Numbered from the stretch's first letter, positions 1 through 8,627 are shown. The stretch: DNA of 64,000 bases from Pseudovibrio sp000156235 (GCF_000156235.1 NZ_DS996815.1:1-64000); one strand, 5' to 3'. Notes: a model not told the origin generated them from the sequence alone. Numbers and translations: made by a program.

Positions 1-1007
1 ATCAGCAGGAACTGTGCATTCGGTGACAGCAGCTTGCGCACACAAGCCAGCATGTGCGGCACATTCTCAAAGAAGTCCCAGACTTCACCGTTCGGTCCGC
101 GGCCATACTTTGGCGGGTCGAGGATAATGCCGTCATAGGTGTTTCCACGGCGCACTTCCCGTTCCACAAACTTCATAGCGTCATCACAAATCCAGCGGAT
201 TGGCTTGTCTTCAAGGCCAGAAAGCTCTTGGTTTTCGCGAGCCCAGCCAATGGCTTTCTTGGAAGCATCCACGTGAGTAACATGCGCGCCAAGGGCAGCA
301 GGCAGCAGCGATGCCAGTCCGGTGTATCCAAACAGGTTGAGGATCTTCAGCTGGCGGTCAGATTTCTTGATCTGCTGACCAACCCAATCCCAGTGGGCCG
401 CCTGTTCCGGGAACACGCCAACATGACGGAAGGACATGAACTGGCCGTTGAAGGTGGCCGGTCCGTACTTCATCTGCCAGATTTCATCGACTTGCTTGGC
501 AAACTTCCAGCGCCCCGGACCTTCTTCCTCAACATCGCCGGTAAAGATCGCATCAGCGCGCTTCCATTCGCTCTCCGGAAGACGCGGCGCACCCATGGCC
601 TGAGCTTCTGGGCGAATGACCGTGTAGCGACCATACCGTTCCAGCTTCTGGCCATGCCCCATGTCCAGCAGCGCATAGTCTTCCCAGCCATTCATCTCCA
701 CCATCACAGGCAAAACGCTGGCAGGTGTCTCGAAGCAGGCAGAGGTTGGCTTGTGTTCGCGCACAATCGGCTCAACGGCAACAGGTGCCGGAGCTGAACG
801 TGGTTGCTCACGTCGATTTGAACGGTTTGCAGCCGTGTTTTCCTTCTGGCCACCACGAGCGTCGCGGGCAGGGCGTGTGTCGCGTCCGTCTCGATTATCG
901 CGTTTAGCGGCAAAGCTGCGCTTCGGACCATTGTCCTTCCGCGAACCGCCTTTTTTGGATTGCGCATTGCGGGCCCGTGGAGCGCCGCCTTTTGGTGATT
1001 TACTCAA
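1..1007 (-). CDS. Class I SAM-dependent RNA methyltransferase, partial (C-terminus outside window)
   Basis: The frame runs off the left edge, so only the N-terminal part is present. After the start there are about 95 low-complexity residues rich in Arg, Lys, Gly and Asn, then a folded domain beginning near MNGWEDYALLDMG. This domain has a SAM-binding stretch (NLFGYTGLASLLPAALGAHV) and the motif DPPKYGRGPNGE, typical of RlmI/RlmK-like rRNA methyltransferases. The basic tail would suit RNA binding. I chose TTG at 1007 because AAAGG lies just upstream and the tail keeps a clean frame. GTG at 1034 and an internal ATG at 704 (no ribosome site) are alternatives. The family is clear; the RNA target is not. 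Confidence 0.75.
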   Translation of the reverse strand, partial: MSKSPKGGAPRARNAQSKKGGSRKDNGPKRSFAAKRDNRDGRDTRPARDARGGQKENTAANRSNRREQPRSAPAPVAVEPIVREHKPTSACFETPASVLPVMVEMNGWEDYALLDMGHGQKLERYGRYTVIRPEAQAMGAPRLPESEWKRADAIFTGDVEEEGPGRWKFAKQVDEIWQMKYGPATFNGQFMSFRHVGVFPEQAAHWDWVGQQIKKSDRQLKILNLFGYTGLASLLPAALGAHVTHVDASKKAIGWARENQELSGLEDKPIRWICDDAMKFVEREVRRGNTYDGIILDPPKYGRGPNGEVWDFFENVPHMLACVRKLLSPNAQFLL

Positions 1008-1363
1008 GGATGTTGCCTTTGATTTTCTGCGCACAAACGCAAGGCAAGGCCTCACGCTGAATTCGTTTATTTAATGAAAAGGCATTAAGGCGATGACGCC
1101 CTCTGGTCAACGCTTTAGCGCAAAACAAGCTCTTTACCGTTAAGTGAGTATCCACAGCGGGGAAACTCCAGCATATCTCAGGACTGATAAAACGTCATTG
1201 TCTTCTGAAAAGAAGTTTTGAGCATCCATGACAATTTTAACACGAGAGGTACTTGTCTTTTCACTCGATTTAAGTCCAATCTACATGACGTGGAATGCAA
1301 AAGTGACCTTAAGGCGCGGAGCCTACCTAAAGGAAGCACTGAAAAGAACGAGGGGGCCGATCC
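1008..1363. other. Intergenic region upstream of coxG
   Basis: This 356-base stretch separates the divergent methyltransferase and coxG genes and should hold both promoters. I see a small CTTCT-GAAA-AGAAG stem-loop at 1202-1215 and no convincing gene. A purine-rich ribosome site (GAACGAGGGGG) lies about 1346-1356, just before coxG. No promoter could be assigned with confidence. Confidence 0.5.
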
Positions 1364-2071
1364 ATGGAAATGTCTGGAGAGCAGCAAATACCTGCGAGTC
1401 AGGAAAAGGTTTGGGAAGCTCTCAACGATCCTGAGTTGCTGAAAAAGTGTATCCCCGGTTGCGATAGTCTGGAAAAAACTTCTGACACCGAAATGACCGC
1501 AACGGTCACAGCCAAGGTTGGCCCGGTGAAGGCGAAGTTCAAAGGAGAAGTGACGCTCTCTGATCTGAACCCGCCAAACTCCTATAAGATCTCTGGTGAA
1601 GGCAAAGGCGGCGTTGCAGGTTTTGCGAAGGGCTCGGCAGATGTAACCCTGTCAGAGAGTGGGGATGGCACTCTTCTGAGTTATGAGGTTAATGCAAAGG
1701 TTGGTGGCAAACTTGCTCAGCTAGGAAACCGACTGATCGACTCAACAGCCAAGAAAATGGCGGAAGAGTTCTTCTCTAACCTGAATAGAGAACTCGGTGG
1801 AACACCTGCGGCGGACAAGGACGAGGCGCTTGAGTCCGTTGAACTGGATCAGGGCTTGATTGAAAAAGCAAAATCAATTGCCAACGAGCACGCCATTGAA
1901 GGATCAGTCGAAGCAATCGCCGATGCAGAGCACGCATTGGAAGATGCAGTTAAGGATGTTGAGGAGAAGGTTGAAGTTGCGGCGGGCAAAGGATTTTTAG
2001 GTGGTCCGCTGGGTTGGGGCTTGATCGCCCTTATTGTTTTACTTGGACTTTATTGGTTGCTTGGAACCTAA
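1364..2071 (+). CDS. coxG: CoxG family carbon monoxide dehydrogenase subunit G, membrane anchored
   Basis: This 235-residue protein opens with MEMSGEQQIPASQEKVW and has the SRPBCC/START-like beta-barrel of the CoxG family over roughly residues 1-150. A charged linker follows, then one C-terminal membrane helix (GWGLIALIVLLGLYWLLGT). CoxG proteins are known to recruit the molybdenum CO dehydrogenase to the inner face of the cytoplasmic membrane, and the C-terminal helix fits that role. It is the first gene of the cox cluster, 186 bases before coxS. Genes for the maturation proteins CoxD, CoxE and CoxF are not in this window. Confidence 0.88.
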   Translation: MEMSGEQQIPASQEKVWEALNDPELLKKCIPGCDSLEKTSDTEMTATVTAKVGPVKAKFKGEVTLSDLNPPNSYKISGEGKGGVAGFAKGSADVTLSESGDGTLLSYEVNAKVGGKLAQLGNRLIDSTAKKMAEEFFSNLNRELGGTPAADKDEALESVELDQGLIEKAKSIANEHAIEGSVEAIADAEHALEDAVKDVEEKVEVAAGKGFLGGPLGWGLIALIVLLGLYWLLGT

Positions 2072-2257
2072 GAATTTGGCGGTCGTAATCAGTCGGGTGC
2101 GGAGAGGGCACTTGATTGATGAATGACCCCGCCGAATATCAAGGCCTTTGGCCTAAATTACAACCAACTGCGTTGATAGGACGGGAGATCCTGATCAGGG
2201 CTGTTGGCTTCATAGTCTGCGGACGCGAAATGCAGGCTTTATTGAGGGAGGAAAACC

Positions 2258-2746
2258 ATGACGACTGTCTCTATGACGGTGAATGGAAAGCAGATTTCTG
2301 GTGAGGTCGAAGACCGCACCCTTTTGTCTACATTTCTGCGCGAAAATCAGGGACTAACCGGAACGCACGTTGGCTGTGACACCTCACAGTGCGGAGCTTG
2401 CCTTGTTCATATGGACGGCAAGGCAGTCAAATCCTGCAGCATGCTTGCTGTGCAGGCATCCGGTTCTGCTGTCACCACCATTGAAGGCATTTCTCAAAAC
2501 GGCCAGCTGCACATCATGCAGAAAGCCTTCAAGGAAAATCACGGCCTTCAGTGTGGTTTCTGTACGCCTGGCATGATCATGTCCGCAATCGATATGGTCA
2601 ATCGCCTTGGTACCGATCTGGACGAAAAAACAATTCGCCATGAGCTGGAAGGCAACATCTGTCGCTGTACCGGCTACCACAACATCGTCAAGGCAATCAA
2701 AGCCGCTGCTGACGAAATGGCGGAAGTCCTCGAAGCCGCAGAATAA
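2258..2746 (+). CDS. coxS: CO-dehydrogenase-type (2Fe-2S) small subunit
   Basis: This 162-residue protein carries the two iron-sulfur motifs of xanthine-oxidase-family small subunits. The plant-type cluster ligands are Cys40, Cys45, Cys48 and Cys60 (GCDTSQCGAC). The second cluster uses Cys99, Cys102, Cys135 and Cys137 (CGFCTPGM and CRCTGY). It passes electrons from the molybdenum site in CoxL to the FAD in CoxM. A strong ribosome site (GAGGGAGGAAAACC) precedes the ATG. The order small, large, medium is the form II arrangement; form I operons run medium, small, large. Confidence 0.95.
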   Translation: MTTVSMTVNGKQISGEVEDRTLLSTFLRENQGLTGTHVGCDTSQCGACLVHMDGKAVKSCSMLAVQASGSAVTTIEGISQNGQLHIMQKAFKENHGLQCGFCTPGMIMSAIDMVNRLGTDLDEKTIRHELEGNICRCTGYHNIVKAIKAAADEMAEVLEAAE

Positions 2747-2851
2747 TCCAGAATTGACTGCTCTGTAGTCCGGCGACGCCCTGTTTCAGGTGCGTTGGAC
2801 GCCCGGGCTCTATGACAGTTGCTGAAGTTAACCTTCCGGGAGGGGATGGAA

Positions 2852-5215
2852 ATGACAGCAGAAGGAATTGGCGCACGAGTGCTGCGCAAGGAAGACAAAA
2901 GATTTTTGACAGGAAATGGCCGCTACACGGATGACATGACCATGCCTCGCATGGGCTATGCGGCTTTCGTTCGTTCAACACACGCTCACGCACGCATCAC
3001 GTCCATCAATACGGACGAAGCGATGAAAATGCCGGGCGTTGATGCTGTTCTGAACGGCCACCAACTGGTGGCAGACGGTATCGGCAACATCATATGCGGA
3101 TGGATGATCCACTCCAAAGACGGCTCTCCAATGAACATGGGCGCTTACCGTGCTCTGGAATCCGAAATCGTCCGCTACGTGGGGCAGGCCATCGCGATTG
3201 TCGTTGCTGACACCCAGCAACAGGCCCGTGATGCAGCCGAAGCTGTTGTCGTGGAGTATGAAGAGCTGCCAACCGTTGTCGATAGCCTTGATGCGTTGAA
3301 AGAAGGTGCGCCGCAACTCCATCCGGAAGCAGCAGGCAACCTTATCTACGATTGGGAGATCGGTGAGGAAGCAGCAACCAACGAAGCATTTGCAAATGCT
3401 GCGCATGTCACCACGATGGACATTGACAACAACCGCCTTGTTCCAAACCCAATGGAACCTCGTGCGGCTTTGGCCCACTTCGATCCATCAGAAGAGCATT
3501 ACACGCTCTACACCACTTCTCAGAACCCACATGTGGCGCGCTTGGTGCTCTCAGCGTTCTACAACGTGGCACCTGAGAACAAACTGCGCGTGATCGCACC
3601 GGATGTTGGCGGTGGCTTTGGCTCTAAGATCTTCATCTACCCAGAAGAAATCGCCTGCCTCTGGGCAACAAAGCGTGTTGGGCGTCCAGTAAAATGGACC
3701 TCAGATCGCACAGAAGCATTTCTCACAGATGCTCATGGTCGTGACCATCACACAACCGCAGAACTGGCACTAGATGCGAACAACAAGATCACCGGTTTCC
3801 GCGTGAAGACAGTCGCCAACCTTGGCGCTTACATGTCGTTGTTCTCATCCTCTGTTCCAACCTACTTGTACGCAACGCTGCTATCCGGCCAATACAACAT
3901 TCCAAACATCTACGCGAATGTGAAAGCGGTCTACACCAACACCACTCCGGTGGATGCGTACCGTGGTGCTGGTCGTCCGGAAGCCACGTATGTGGTGGAA
4001 CGCATGATGGAAACTGCTGCGAAAGAAGTTGGCATGGCGCCAGCAGAATTCCGCCGCATCAACTTCGTCCGCGAGTTCCCGCACCAGACACCTGTGATCA
4101 TGGCCTATGATGCTGGTGATTACGAAGCCTCCCTCGATGCAGCCATGAAGGCCATCGATTACGACGGCTTCGCTCAGCGCCGGGCTCAGTCCGAGGCTGC
4201 TGGCAAGCTCCGTGGCATGGGCATGTCCTGCTACATTGAAGCATGCGGCATCGCACCGTCTCAGGCCGTTGGTTCTCTTGGTGCTGGCGTTGGTCTTTGG
4301 GAATCCGCTGAGGTCCGCGTGAACGCCGTTGGAACCATTGAGGTTCTCACCGGTTCGCATAGCCACGGTCAGGGTCACGAGACCACCTTCGCACAGCTGG
4401 TTTCAGATCGCCTTGGTCTGCCAACGGAAAGCATTTCCATCGTGCATGGTGACACCGACAAGGTGCAGATGGGCATGGGCACATACGGCTCACGCTCAGG
4501 TGCGGTCGGCATGTCTGCAATTGCCAAGGCCCTCGACAAGGTTGAAGCCAAAGCGAAGAAGATTGCAGCACACCTGATGGAAGCCTCTGAAGGCGATATC
4601 GAAATCGAGGGCGGCGAACTCAAAGTCGCTGGCACCGATAAGAAGCTCACCTTCACCGAAGTCGCTCTTGCAGCTTACACCGCCCACAACCTGCCGGAAG
4701 GCATGGAACCGGGCCTGAAGGAAGGGGCATTCTACGATCCAACCAACTTCACATTCCCAGCTGGCTGTTACATCTGTGAGGTGGAAGTTGACCCGGATAC
4801 CGGCGTTGTCTCCATCGAAAACTTCGTGGCGGCAGATGACTTCGGCACCATCATCAACCCGATGATTGTGGAAGGTCAGGTCCATGGTGGACTGGTACAG
4901 GGCATTGGTCAGGCCATGCTGGAAAACACCCAGTATGACGAAGATGGCCAGCTGCTGACCGCATCCTACATGGACTACACCATGCCACGCGCAGATGATG
5001 TTCCATCCTTCAAGCTGGAAACCACAGTCACCGAATGCCCGGGCAACCCGCTCGGCATGAAAGGCTGCGGTGAAGCTGGCGCGATCGGATCACCACCTGC
5101 TGTCATCAACGCCGTAACGGACGCTATTGGCATCCGCGACATGAATATGCCTGCTTCGCCAAACCGCGTCTGGCAACTCATTCAGGACAACGGCATGAAG
5201 CAGGCGGCGGAGTAA
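2852..5215 (+). CDS. coxL: Form II CO-dehydrogenase-like molybdopterin large subunit
   Basis: The protein is 787 residues from ATG 2852, chosen because GGGAGG lies 8 bases upstream; TTG 2819 and ATG 2846 are also in frame. It shows the aldehyde oxidase/xanthine dehydrogenase fold, with the hammerhead domain first and the molybdopterin domains after it (DVGGGFGSK; GSHSHGQGHETTFAQ). The active-site loop at residues 369-375 reads AYRGAGR, the signature of form II CoxL, rather than the AYxCSFR of form I with its CuSMo cysteine. The base Glu is in GCGEAGA at residue 741. Form II enzymes are often called CO dehydrogenases, but their physiological substrate is uncertain and may be another aldehyde or purine-like compound. 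Confidence 0.93.
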   Translation: MTAEGIGARVLRKEDKRFLTGNGRYTDDMTMPRMGYAAFVRSTHAHARITSINTDEAMKMPGVDAVLNGHQLVADGIGNIICGWMIHSKDGSPMNMGAYRALESEIVRYVGQAIAIVVADTQQQARDAAEAVVVEYEELPTVVDSLDALKEGAPQLHPEAAGNLIYDWEIGEEAATNEAFANAAHVTTMDIDNNRLVPNPMEPRAALAHFDPSEEHYTLYTTSQNPHVARLVLSAFYNVAPENKLRVIAPDVGGGFGSKIFIYPEEIACLWATKRVGRPVKWTSDRTEAFLTDAHGRDHHTTAELALDANNKITGFRVKTVANLGAYMSLFSSSVPTYLYATLLSGQYNIPNIYANVKAVYTNTTPVDAYRGAGRPEATYVVERMMETAAKEVGMAPAEFRRINFVREFPHQTPVIMAYDAGDYEASLDAAMKAIDYDGFAQRRAQSEAAGKLRGMGMSCYIEACGIAPSQAVGSLGAGVGLWESAEVRVNAVGTIEVLTGSHSHGQGHETTFAQLVSDRLGLPTESISIVHGDTDKVQMGMGTYGSRSGAVGMSAIAKALDKVEAKAKKIAAHLMEASEGDIEIEGGELKVAGTDKKLTFTEVALAAYTAHNLPEGMEPGLKEGAFYDPTNFTFPAGCYICEVEVDPDTGVVSIENFVAADDFGTIINPMIVEGQVHGGLVQGIGQAMLENTQYDEDGQLLTASYMDYTMPRADDVPSFKLETTVTECPGNPLGMKGCGEAGAIGSPPAVINAVTDAIGIRDMNMPASPNRVWQLIQDNGMKQAAE

Positions 5216-5219
5216 AGCG

Positions 5220-5717
5220 GTGACACAGGCTGGCGCAAAACCGACATTGGATCACAAGTTCATTGCCATTGAACTCAACCAGCGGGCATGGGCTCTTCTT
5301 GAAAAAGAAGGCCGCTCGCCTGAGGACAATGACGAGATGCTCCATGTCGCTCATGCCAGCCTCTGGCACTGGCTTCAGATAGGGACGAAAGCCAATCATC
5401 AACGCGGATTGTGGCTCGTGGGCCGTGTCCATGTTCTGCTCGAAAATCGTGAAGCAGCAATGCGTTACGCCCGGCAGACAATGGACATGACCGAAGCTCA
5501 TCAAGACGACATGGCGGACTTCGACCATGCCTACGCCTCTGAGCTTCTCGCACGTGCCACTCTGCTTTCAGGTGAAGAAGGCGAAGCTGCCGTTCTTTTT
5601 GAAAGAGCTGCACGGCTTGGCCAACTGATCCACGGTGAGCAGAACCGCAAGATTTTCTTCTCAGATCTGGAAGCCATTCCGTATCCGAAAGCCGAATTAT
5701 CCGATTTAAACTCATAG
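5220..5717 (+). CDS. Unrecognised helical protein inside the cox operon
   Basis: I do not recognise this 165-residue protein. The GTG start lies 4 bases after coxL, and coxM begins 41 bases after its stop, so it should be co-transcribed and probably translationally coupled. It looks all-helical. The middle (GRVHVLLENREAAMRYARQ and HAYASELLARATLLSGEEGE) resembles two or three tetratricopeptide-like hairpins. There is no signal peptide, membrane segment or cysteine cluster. A scaffold or assembly role for the Mo-enzyme is possible from position alone, which is inference. Confidence 0.85.
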   Translation: MTQAGAKPTLDHKFIAIELNQRAWALLEKEGRSPEDNDEMLHVAHASLWHWLQIGTKANHQRGLWLVGRVHVLLENREAAMRYARQTMDMTEAHQDDMADFDHAYASELLARATLLSGEEGEAAVLFERAARLGQLIHGEQNRKIFFSDLEAIPYPKAELSDLNS

Positions 5718-5758
5718 CAACTCTGCCAAAGACCCCATTAGGGGATGGGAGGCTAAAA

Positions 5759-6559
5759 ATGTACGAGACCAAATACCATCGCGCATCGACAGTGTCAGAT
5801 GCTGCGGCAATGCTGAAAAACGCAGACGACGGCAAACTGCTTTCTGGCGGTCAGACCCTGATCCCAACCATGAAGCAACGCCTTGCTGCACCAAGCGATC
5901 TGATCGACCTACGCCATATCGATGAAATCGCTGGCATTGTGAAACAAGCTGACGGCTCAATTCGCATAGGCGCAGCAACGTGCCATGCAGATGTTGCTGC
6001 CAACGAAGATGTCAAAGCCGCTCTTCCGGGACTGGCTGATCTGGCAAACACCATCGGCGATCCTCACGTTCGTCATATGGGGACCATGGGCGGTTCCATT
6101 GCCAACAACGATCCGGCAGCGGATTATCCAGCAGCTCTGCTGGCACTCGGTGCAACCATCGAGACCAACAAACGCGAGTTCTCTGCGGAAGACTTCTTTA
6201 CCGGCATGTTCGAAACAGCGCTGGATGAAGATGAGATCGTGACTGCGGTTGTCTTCCCAACCGCATCCAACACGGCTTACGCCAAGTTCCCGAACCCAGC
6301 GTCCCGCTATGCGATGGCAGGGGTGTTTGTGGCGAAGACGAGCGCTGGTGCACGTGTTGCGGTGACTGGTGCTGGACAGGACGGTGTGTTCCGCATGCAG
6401 GACATGGAAAAGGCGTTGGATAGTAACTGGTCAGCTGATGCTGTTGCTGGCATGGCGCCATCTGCTGATAACATGCTTTCCGACCTTCACGGCACTGCCG
6501 CGTATCGCGCCAATCTGGTGACGGTTATGGCAAAACGTGCTGTTGCTGCATCCAATTAA
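5759..6559 (+). CDS. coxM: CO-dehydrogenase-type FAD-binding medium subunit
   Basis: This 266-residue protein has the FAD-binding fold of xanthine dehydrogenase medium subunits. The pyrophosphate-binding motifs are LLSGGQTLIP near residue 31 and the GTMGGSIANNDPAADYP stretch near residue 104. The C-terminal CO_deh_flav domain follows (PASRYAMAGVFVA). It accepts electrons from the CoxS clusters and passes them to the respiratory chain. A GGGAGGCTAAAA ribosome site precedes the ATG. It is the last gene of the cluster. Confidence 0.94.
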   Translation: MYETKYHRASTVSDAAAMLKNADDGKLLSGGQTLIPTMKQRLAAPSDLIDLRHIDEIAGIVKQADGSIRIGAATCHADVAANEDVKAALPGLADLANTIGDPHVRHMGTMGGSIANNDPAADYPAALLALGATIETNKREFSAEDFFTGMFETALDEDEIVTAVVFPTASNTAYAKFPNPASRYAMAGVFVAKTSAGARVAVTGAGQDGVFRMQDMEKALDSNWSADAVAGMAPSADNMLSDLHGTAAYRANLVTVMAKRAVAASN

Positions 6560-6567
6560 GCGTTTTG

Positions 6568-6592
6568 GGAGGAGGGGCCTTGTCCCTTCTCC
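6568..6592 (+). terminator. Probable terminator of the cox operon
   Basis: A 9-pair stem (GGAGGAGGG with CCCTTCTCC, one G-U pair) follows coxM by 8 bases and sits between the convergent coxM and membrane-protein genes. The following T-tract is poor, so termination may be inefficient. Confidence 0.5.
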
Positions 6593-7318
6593 TCACTTCT
6601 CCAATGTCACATAGCCAGCATTTTGAGCGCGCTGGAAGGTGATGGCCGCGTATCCGTGCACCTCGCCCAGATAGGCCAGCAATGCGGAGAGGAAGGTCGT
6701 CAGGCCGATCAGCTCAAAGCTTTCTTCCAAAATATAAAAGATCTTATATCCAAGTGAGTTATATCCCTCGCTGCCTGCAAACACAGCTCCCAGCATCTCA
6801 AAACCAATTGCACCAGAAAGATAGATGCTGCCTGAAATCACGAACAGCACAGCAAACCGCCGTGGAAGCCGAATAAGGAAGCGCAGGTAAACCAACCCCA
6901 GTGCTCCAACCAGGAACGCCGCAGGCAAAACCCAGGCGAAGTAAAGAGCACCGCTCAGATCAAAGGCATTGCGCAGCGGATCAATAGTCACCTCATGGAT
7001 CGCGATGTTCTCATCAACTGACATGTAGAGAAACCCAAGCGCCAATCCCATCCAGTAAAGCCAGTTTTGAGGCTTGGCAGAATGTCGCTCAATCACGCCA
7101 ATGAGGGCCGTCAGTCCGGCGATGCACAACATCACCATGGAAGAGAACCAGGCGCCGAGGTTGAGTTCCTCATCCAGCGAGATGTGACGCAGGTCTTTCA
7201 GCGGTGTTTCGATGCCAATCGTGTCAACAAACACCTGCTGTACGATGCCGAGCAGAATGATGAGGAGCACCATGCCGTAAAGAACGATAGGCACTCTTTT
7301 CAAATTAACCGCTGGCAT
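6593..7318 (-). CDS. Unrecognised multi-pass membrane protein
   Basis: This 241-residue protein has about six hydrophobic helices, near residues 9-30, 55-78, 86-103, 121-150, 155-180 and 195-220. Acidic residues sit in or next to membrane segments (MSVDENIAIHE, GFEMLGA, LEESFELIGL), which is unusual and may mark a metal or proton site. I do not recognise the family. It faces the cox operon convergently. GGGGA lies 8 bases before the ATG. Its function is unknown. Confidence 0.8.
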   Translation of the reverse strand: MPAVNLKRVPIVLYGMVLLIILLGIVQQVFVDTIGIETPLKDLRHISLDEELNLGAWFSSMVMLCIAGLTALIGVIERHSAKPQNWLYWMGLALGFLYMSVDENIAIHEVTIDPLRNAFDLSGALYFAWVLPAAFLVGALGLVYLRFLIRLPRRFAVLFVISGSIYLSGAIGFEMLGAVFAGSEGYNSLGYKIFYILEESFELIGLTTFLSALLAYLGEVHGYAAITFQRAQNAGYVTLEK

Positions 7319-7435
7319 GTGCTTGATTCCCCGAGACTTCCTGCTGCAACCAGCTAACTAAATCAAAGGATCCATAAAAAAGAGCTAAGAAAAATTGCCA
7401 GCGTCAGAGGCGAGTAGATCCCCTCCACCAGCCAC

Positions 7436-7458
7436 AAAAAAGGGCGCTCAAAGCGCCC
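7436..7458 (-). terminator. Rho-independent terminator of the SDR gene
   Basis: On the minus strand a 7-pair stem (GGGCGCT-TTG-AGCGCCC) is followed by six Ts, 27 bases after the dehydrogenase stop codon. Confidence 0.8.
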
Positions 7459-7484
7459 CTTTCACGTTTCACATAAGAACGCGT

Positions 7485-8246
7485 TTAAACGTGCTGACCG
7501 CCGTTGATATGTATTTCAGCGCCTGTCACGTAGGAAGATGGGGCCGAACACAGGAAGTAGATGGTATCAGCCACCTCAGACGTACTGCCCAGACGGCGCA
7601 TCGGAATGGTCTCGACGATCTTCTCAGTGCCCGGTGACAGGATGGAGGTATCAATCTCACCTGGAGCAATCGCATTGACGCGTACACCATGCGGACCAAA
7701 GTCAGCTGCCATTTCGCGCGTGAGGGAAGCAAGAGCTGCCTTGGAGGTCGCATAAGCGGTACCAGCGAATGGATGGACCCGGCTACCAGCAATGGAGGTG
7801 ACGTTCACAACAGAACCTCTGGCCGCCTTCAACTCATCAAACAAACCACGAGCCAGCATAATTGGTGCAAAGAAGTTTACCTGAAACACATTTCGCCATG
7901 TTTGCATTGGCGTGGTCAGAGAATCGAGGCGCTGGCCTTCATCATCCTTCGGGCTGATGCCGGCGTTATTGACCAAGGCGTGCAACATTGAACCATTGTC
8001 CTGAAGACGCTCTTTAATCTGGGCAACTGCTTTTTCCAGATTTTCCGCGTCACCCAGGTCGACCTCAATATGGTCTTCCGGTCCGGATGGCCAGGGACAC
8101 TTGTCAGAAAAGGGTTGTCTGGAACAGCTAATGACCCGATAACCCGCCGAAGAAAACTTTTTTACCGTTGCGTGGCCGATTCCGCGGCTCGCACCTGTCA
8201 AAACGATTGTCTTGCGGAGATCCTTCGTCGTTTGGTTGGTGTTCAT
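7485..8246 (-). CDS. SDR family NAD(P)-dependent oxidoreductase
   Basis: This 253-residue classical short-chain dehydrogenase has the cofactor motif TGASRGIG near residue 18. It also has the NNAG motif, a catalytic Ser in NVTSIAGS and the YATSK active site. The C-terminus (VTGAEIHINGGQHV) is the usual FabG-like end. The substrate cannot be told from the sequence. It is divergent from bfd, and the first Irr-box-like site lies just upstream of its start, so it may share that control region. Confidence 0.9.
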   Translation of the reverse strand: MNTNQTTKDLRKTIVLTGASRGIGHATVKKFSSAGYRVISCSRQPFSDKCPWPSGPEDHIEVDLGDAENLEKAVAQIKERLQDNGSMLHALVNNAGISPKDDEGQRLDSLTTPMQTWRNVFQVNFFAPIMLARGLFDELKAARGSVVNVTSIAGSRVHPFAGTAYATSKAALASLTREMAADFGPHGVRVNAIAPGEIDTSILSPGTEKIVETIPMRRLGSTSEVADTIYFLCSAPSSYVTGAEIHINGGQHV

Positions 8247-8279
8247 AGGGGCTTTGCTCGTGATAGGACTGCAGGAAAC

Positions 8280-8296
8280 TGGAGTATTATTCTCTA
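8280..8296 (+). promoter_or_regulatory. Weak Irr/ICE-like box upstream of bfd
   Basis: The 17 bases TGGAGTATTATTCTCTA match the alphaproteobacterial iron control element TTTAGAA-TTA-TTCTAAA at 12 of 17 positions by eye. The site lies between the divergent SDR and bfd genes, 34 bases from the SDR start and 67 from bfd. Confidence 0.4.
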
Positions 8297-8363
8297 GTTT
8301 TAAGAGATCTACAGATTATATAATGCTTTGCAAGCGAAATTGGGAGCCCGAAAGCAACCAACA

Positions 8364-8573
8364 ATGATCATTTGTCACTGCAACGTCATTAATGACAAAC
8401 AAATAAAACAAGCTGCACGGGAGCTTTGTGAGAATCCGGAGGGTGGAGTCCCCACTCCGGGAGCGGTATTTCGTCACCTCGGGTACAGGCCAAAATGTGG
8501 TGGTTGCTTTAAAAGCATCATCGAAGTTGTATATGCTGAGGCTGAACAAGTTAAAGATGACTCTGGACAGTAA
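8364..8573 (+). CDS. bfd: Bacterioferritin-associated ferredoxin
   Basis: This 69-residue protein begins MIICHCNVIND and has the four cysteines of the Bfd [2Fe-2S] fold (CxC near residue 4, then CGGC in the RPKCGGCF stretch). Bfd delivers electrons to bacterioferritin to reduce and release stored iron. The bfr gene follows 54 bases later. I chose ATG 8364 over the in-frame codon at 8328 because Bfd proteins start directly with this MI-C-C segment. The charged tail (EAEQVKDDSGQ) is slightly longer than usual. Confidence 0.92.
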   Translation: MIICHCNVINDKQIKQAARELCENPEGGVPTPGAVFRHLGYRPKCGGCFKSIIEVVYAEAEQVKDDSGQ

Positions 8574-8590
8574 CTTGGAATTATTCTAAA
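8574..8590 (+). promoter_or_regulatory. Irr/ICE box upstream of bfr
   Basis: CTTGGAATTATTCTAAA matches the iron control element TTTAGAA-TTA-TTCTAAA at 15 of 17 positions. It begins right after the bfd stop codon and ends 37 bases before the bfr start, so it is well placed to control bfr alone. Irr is the iron- and heme-responsive regulator of many alphaproteobacteria. Whether it represses or activates here cannot be read from the sequence. Confidence 0.65.
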
Positions 8591-8627
8591 AAAGGTCAAT
8601 ACCTCAATTTGTCAAGGAGAGAGTGAC

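Noticed and set aside
54..797. A 247-codon plus-strand frame at the left edge
   Set aside because: The minus strand encodes a methyltransferase with clear SAM and DPPKYG motifs over the same bases.
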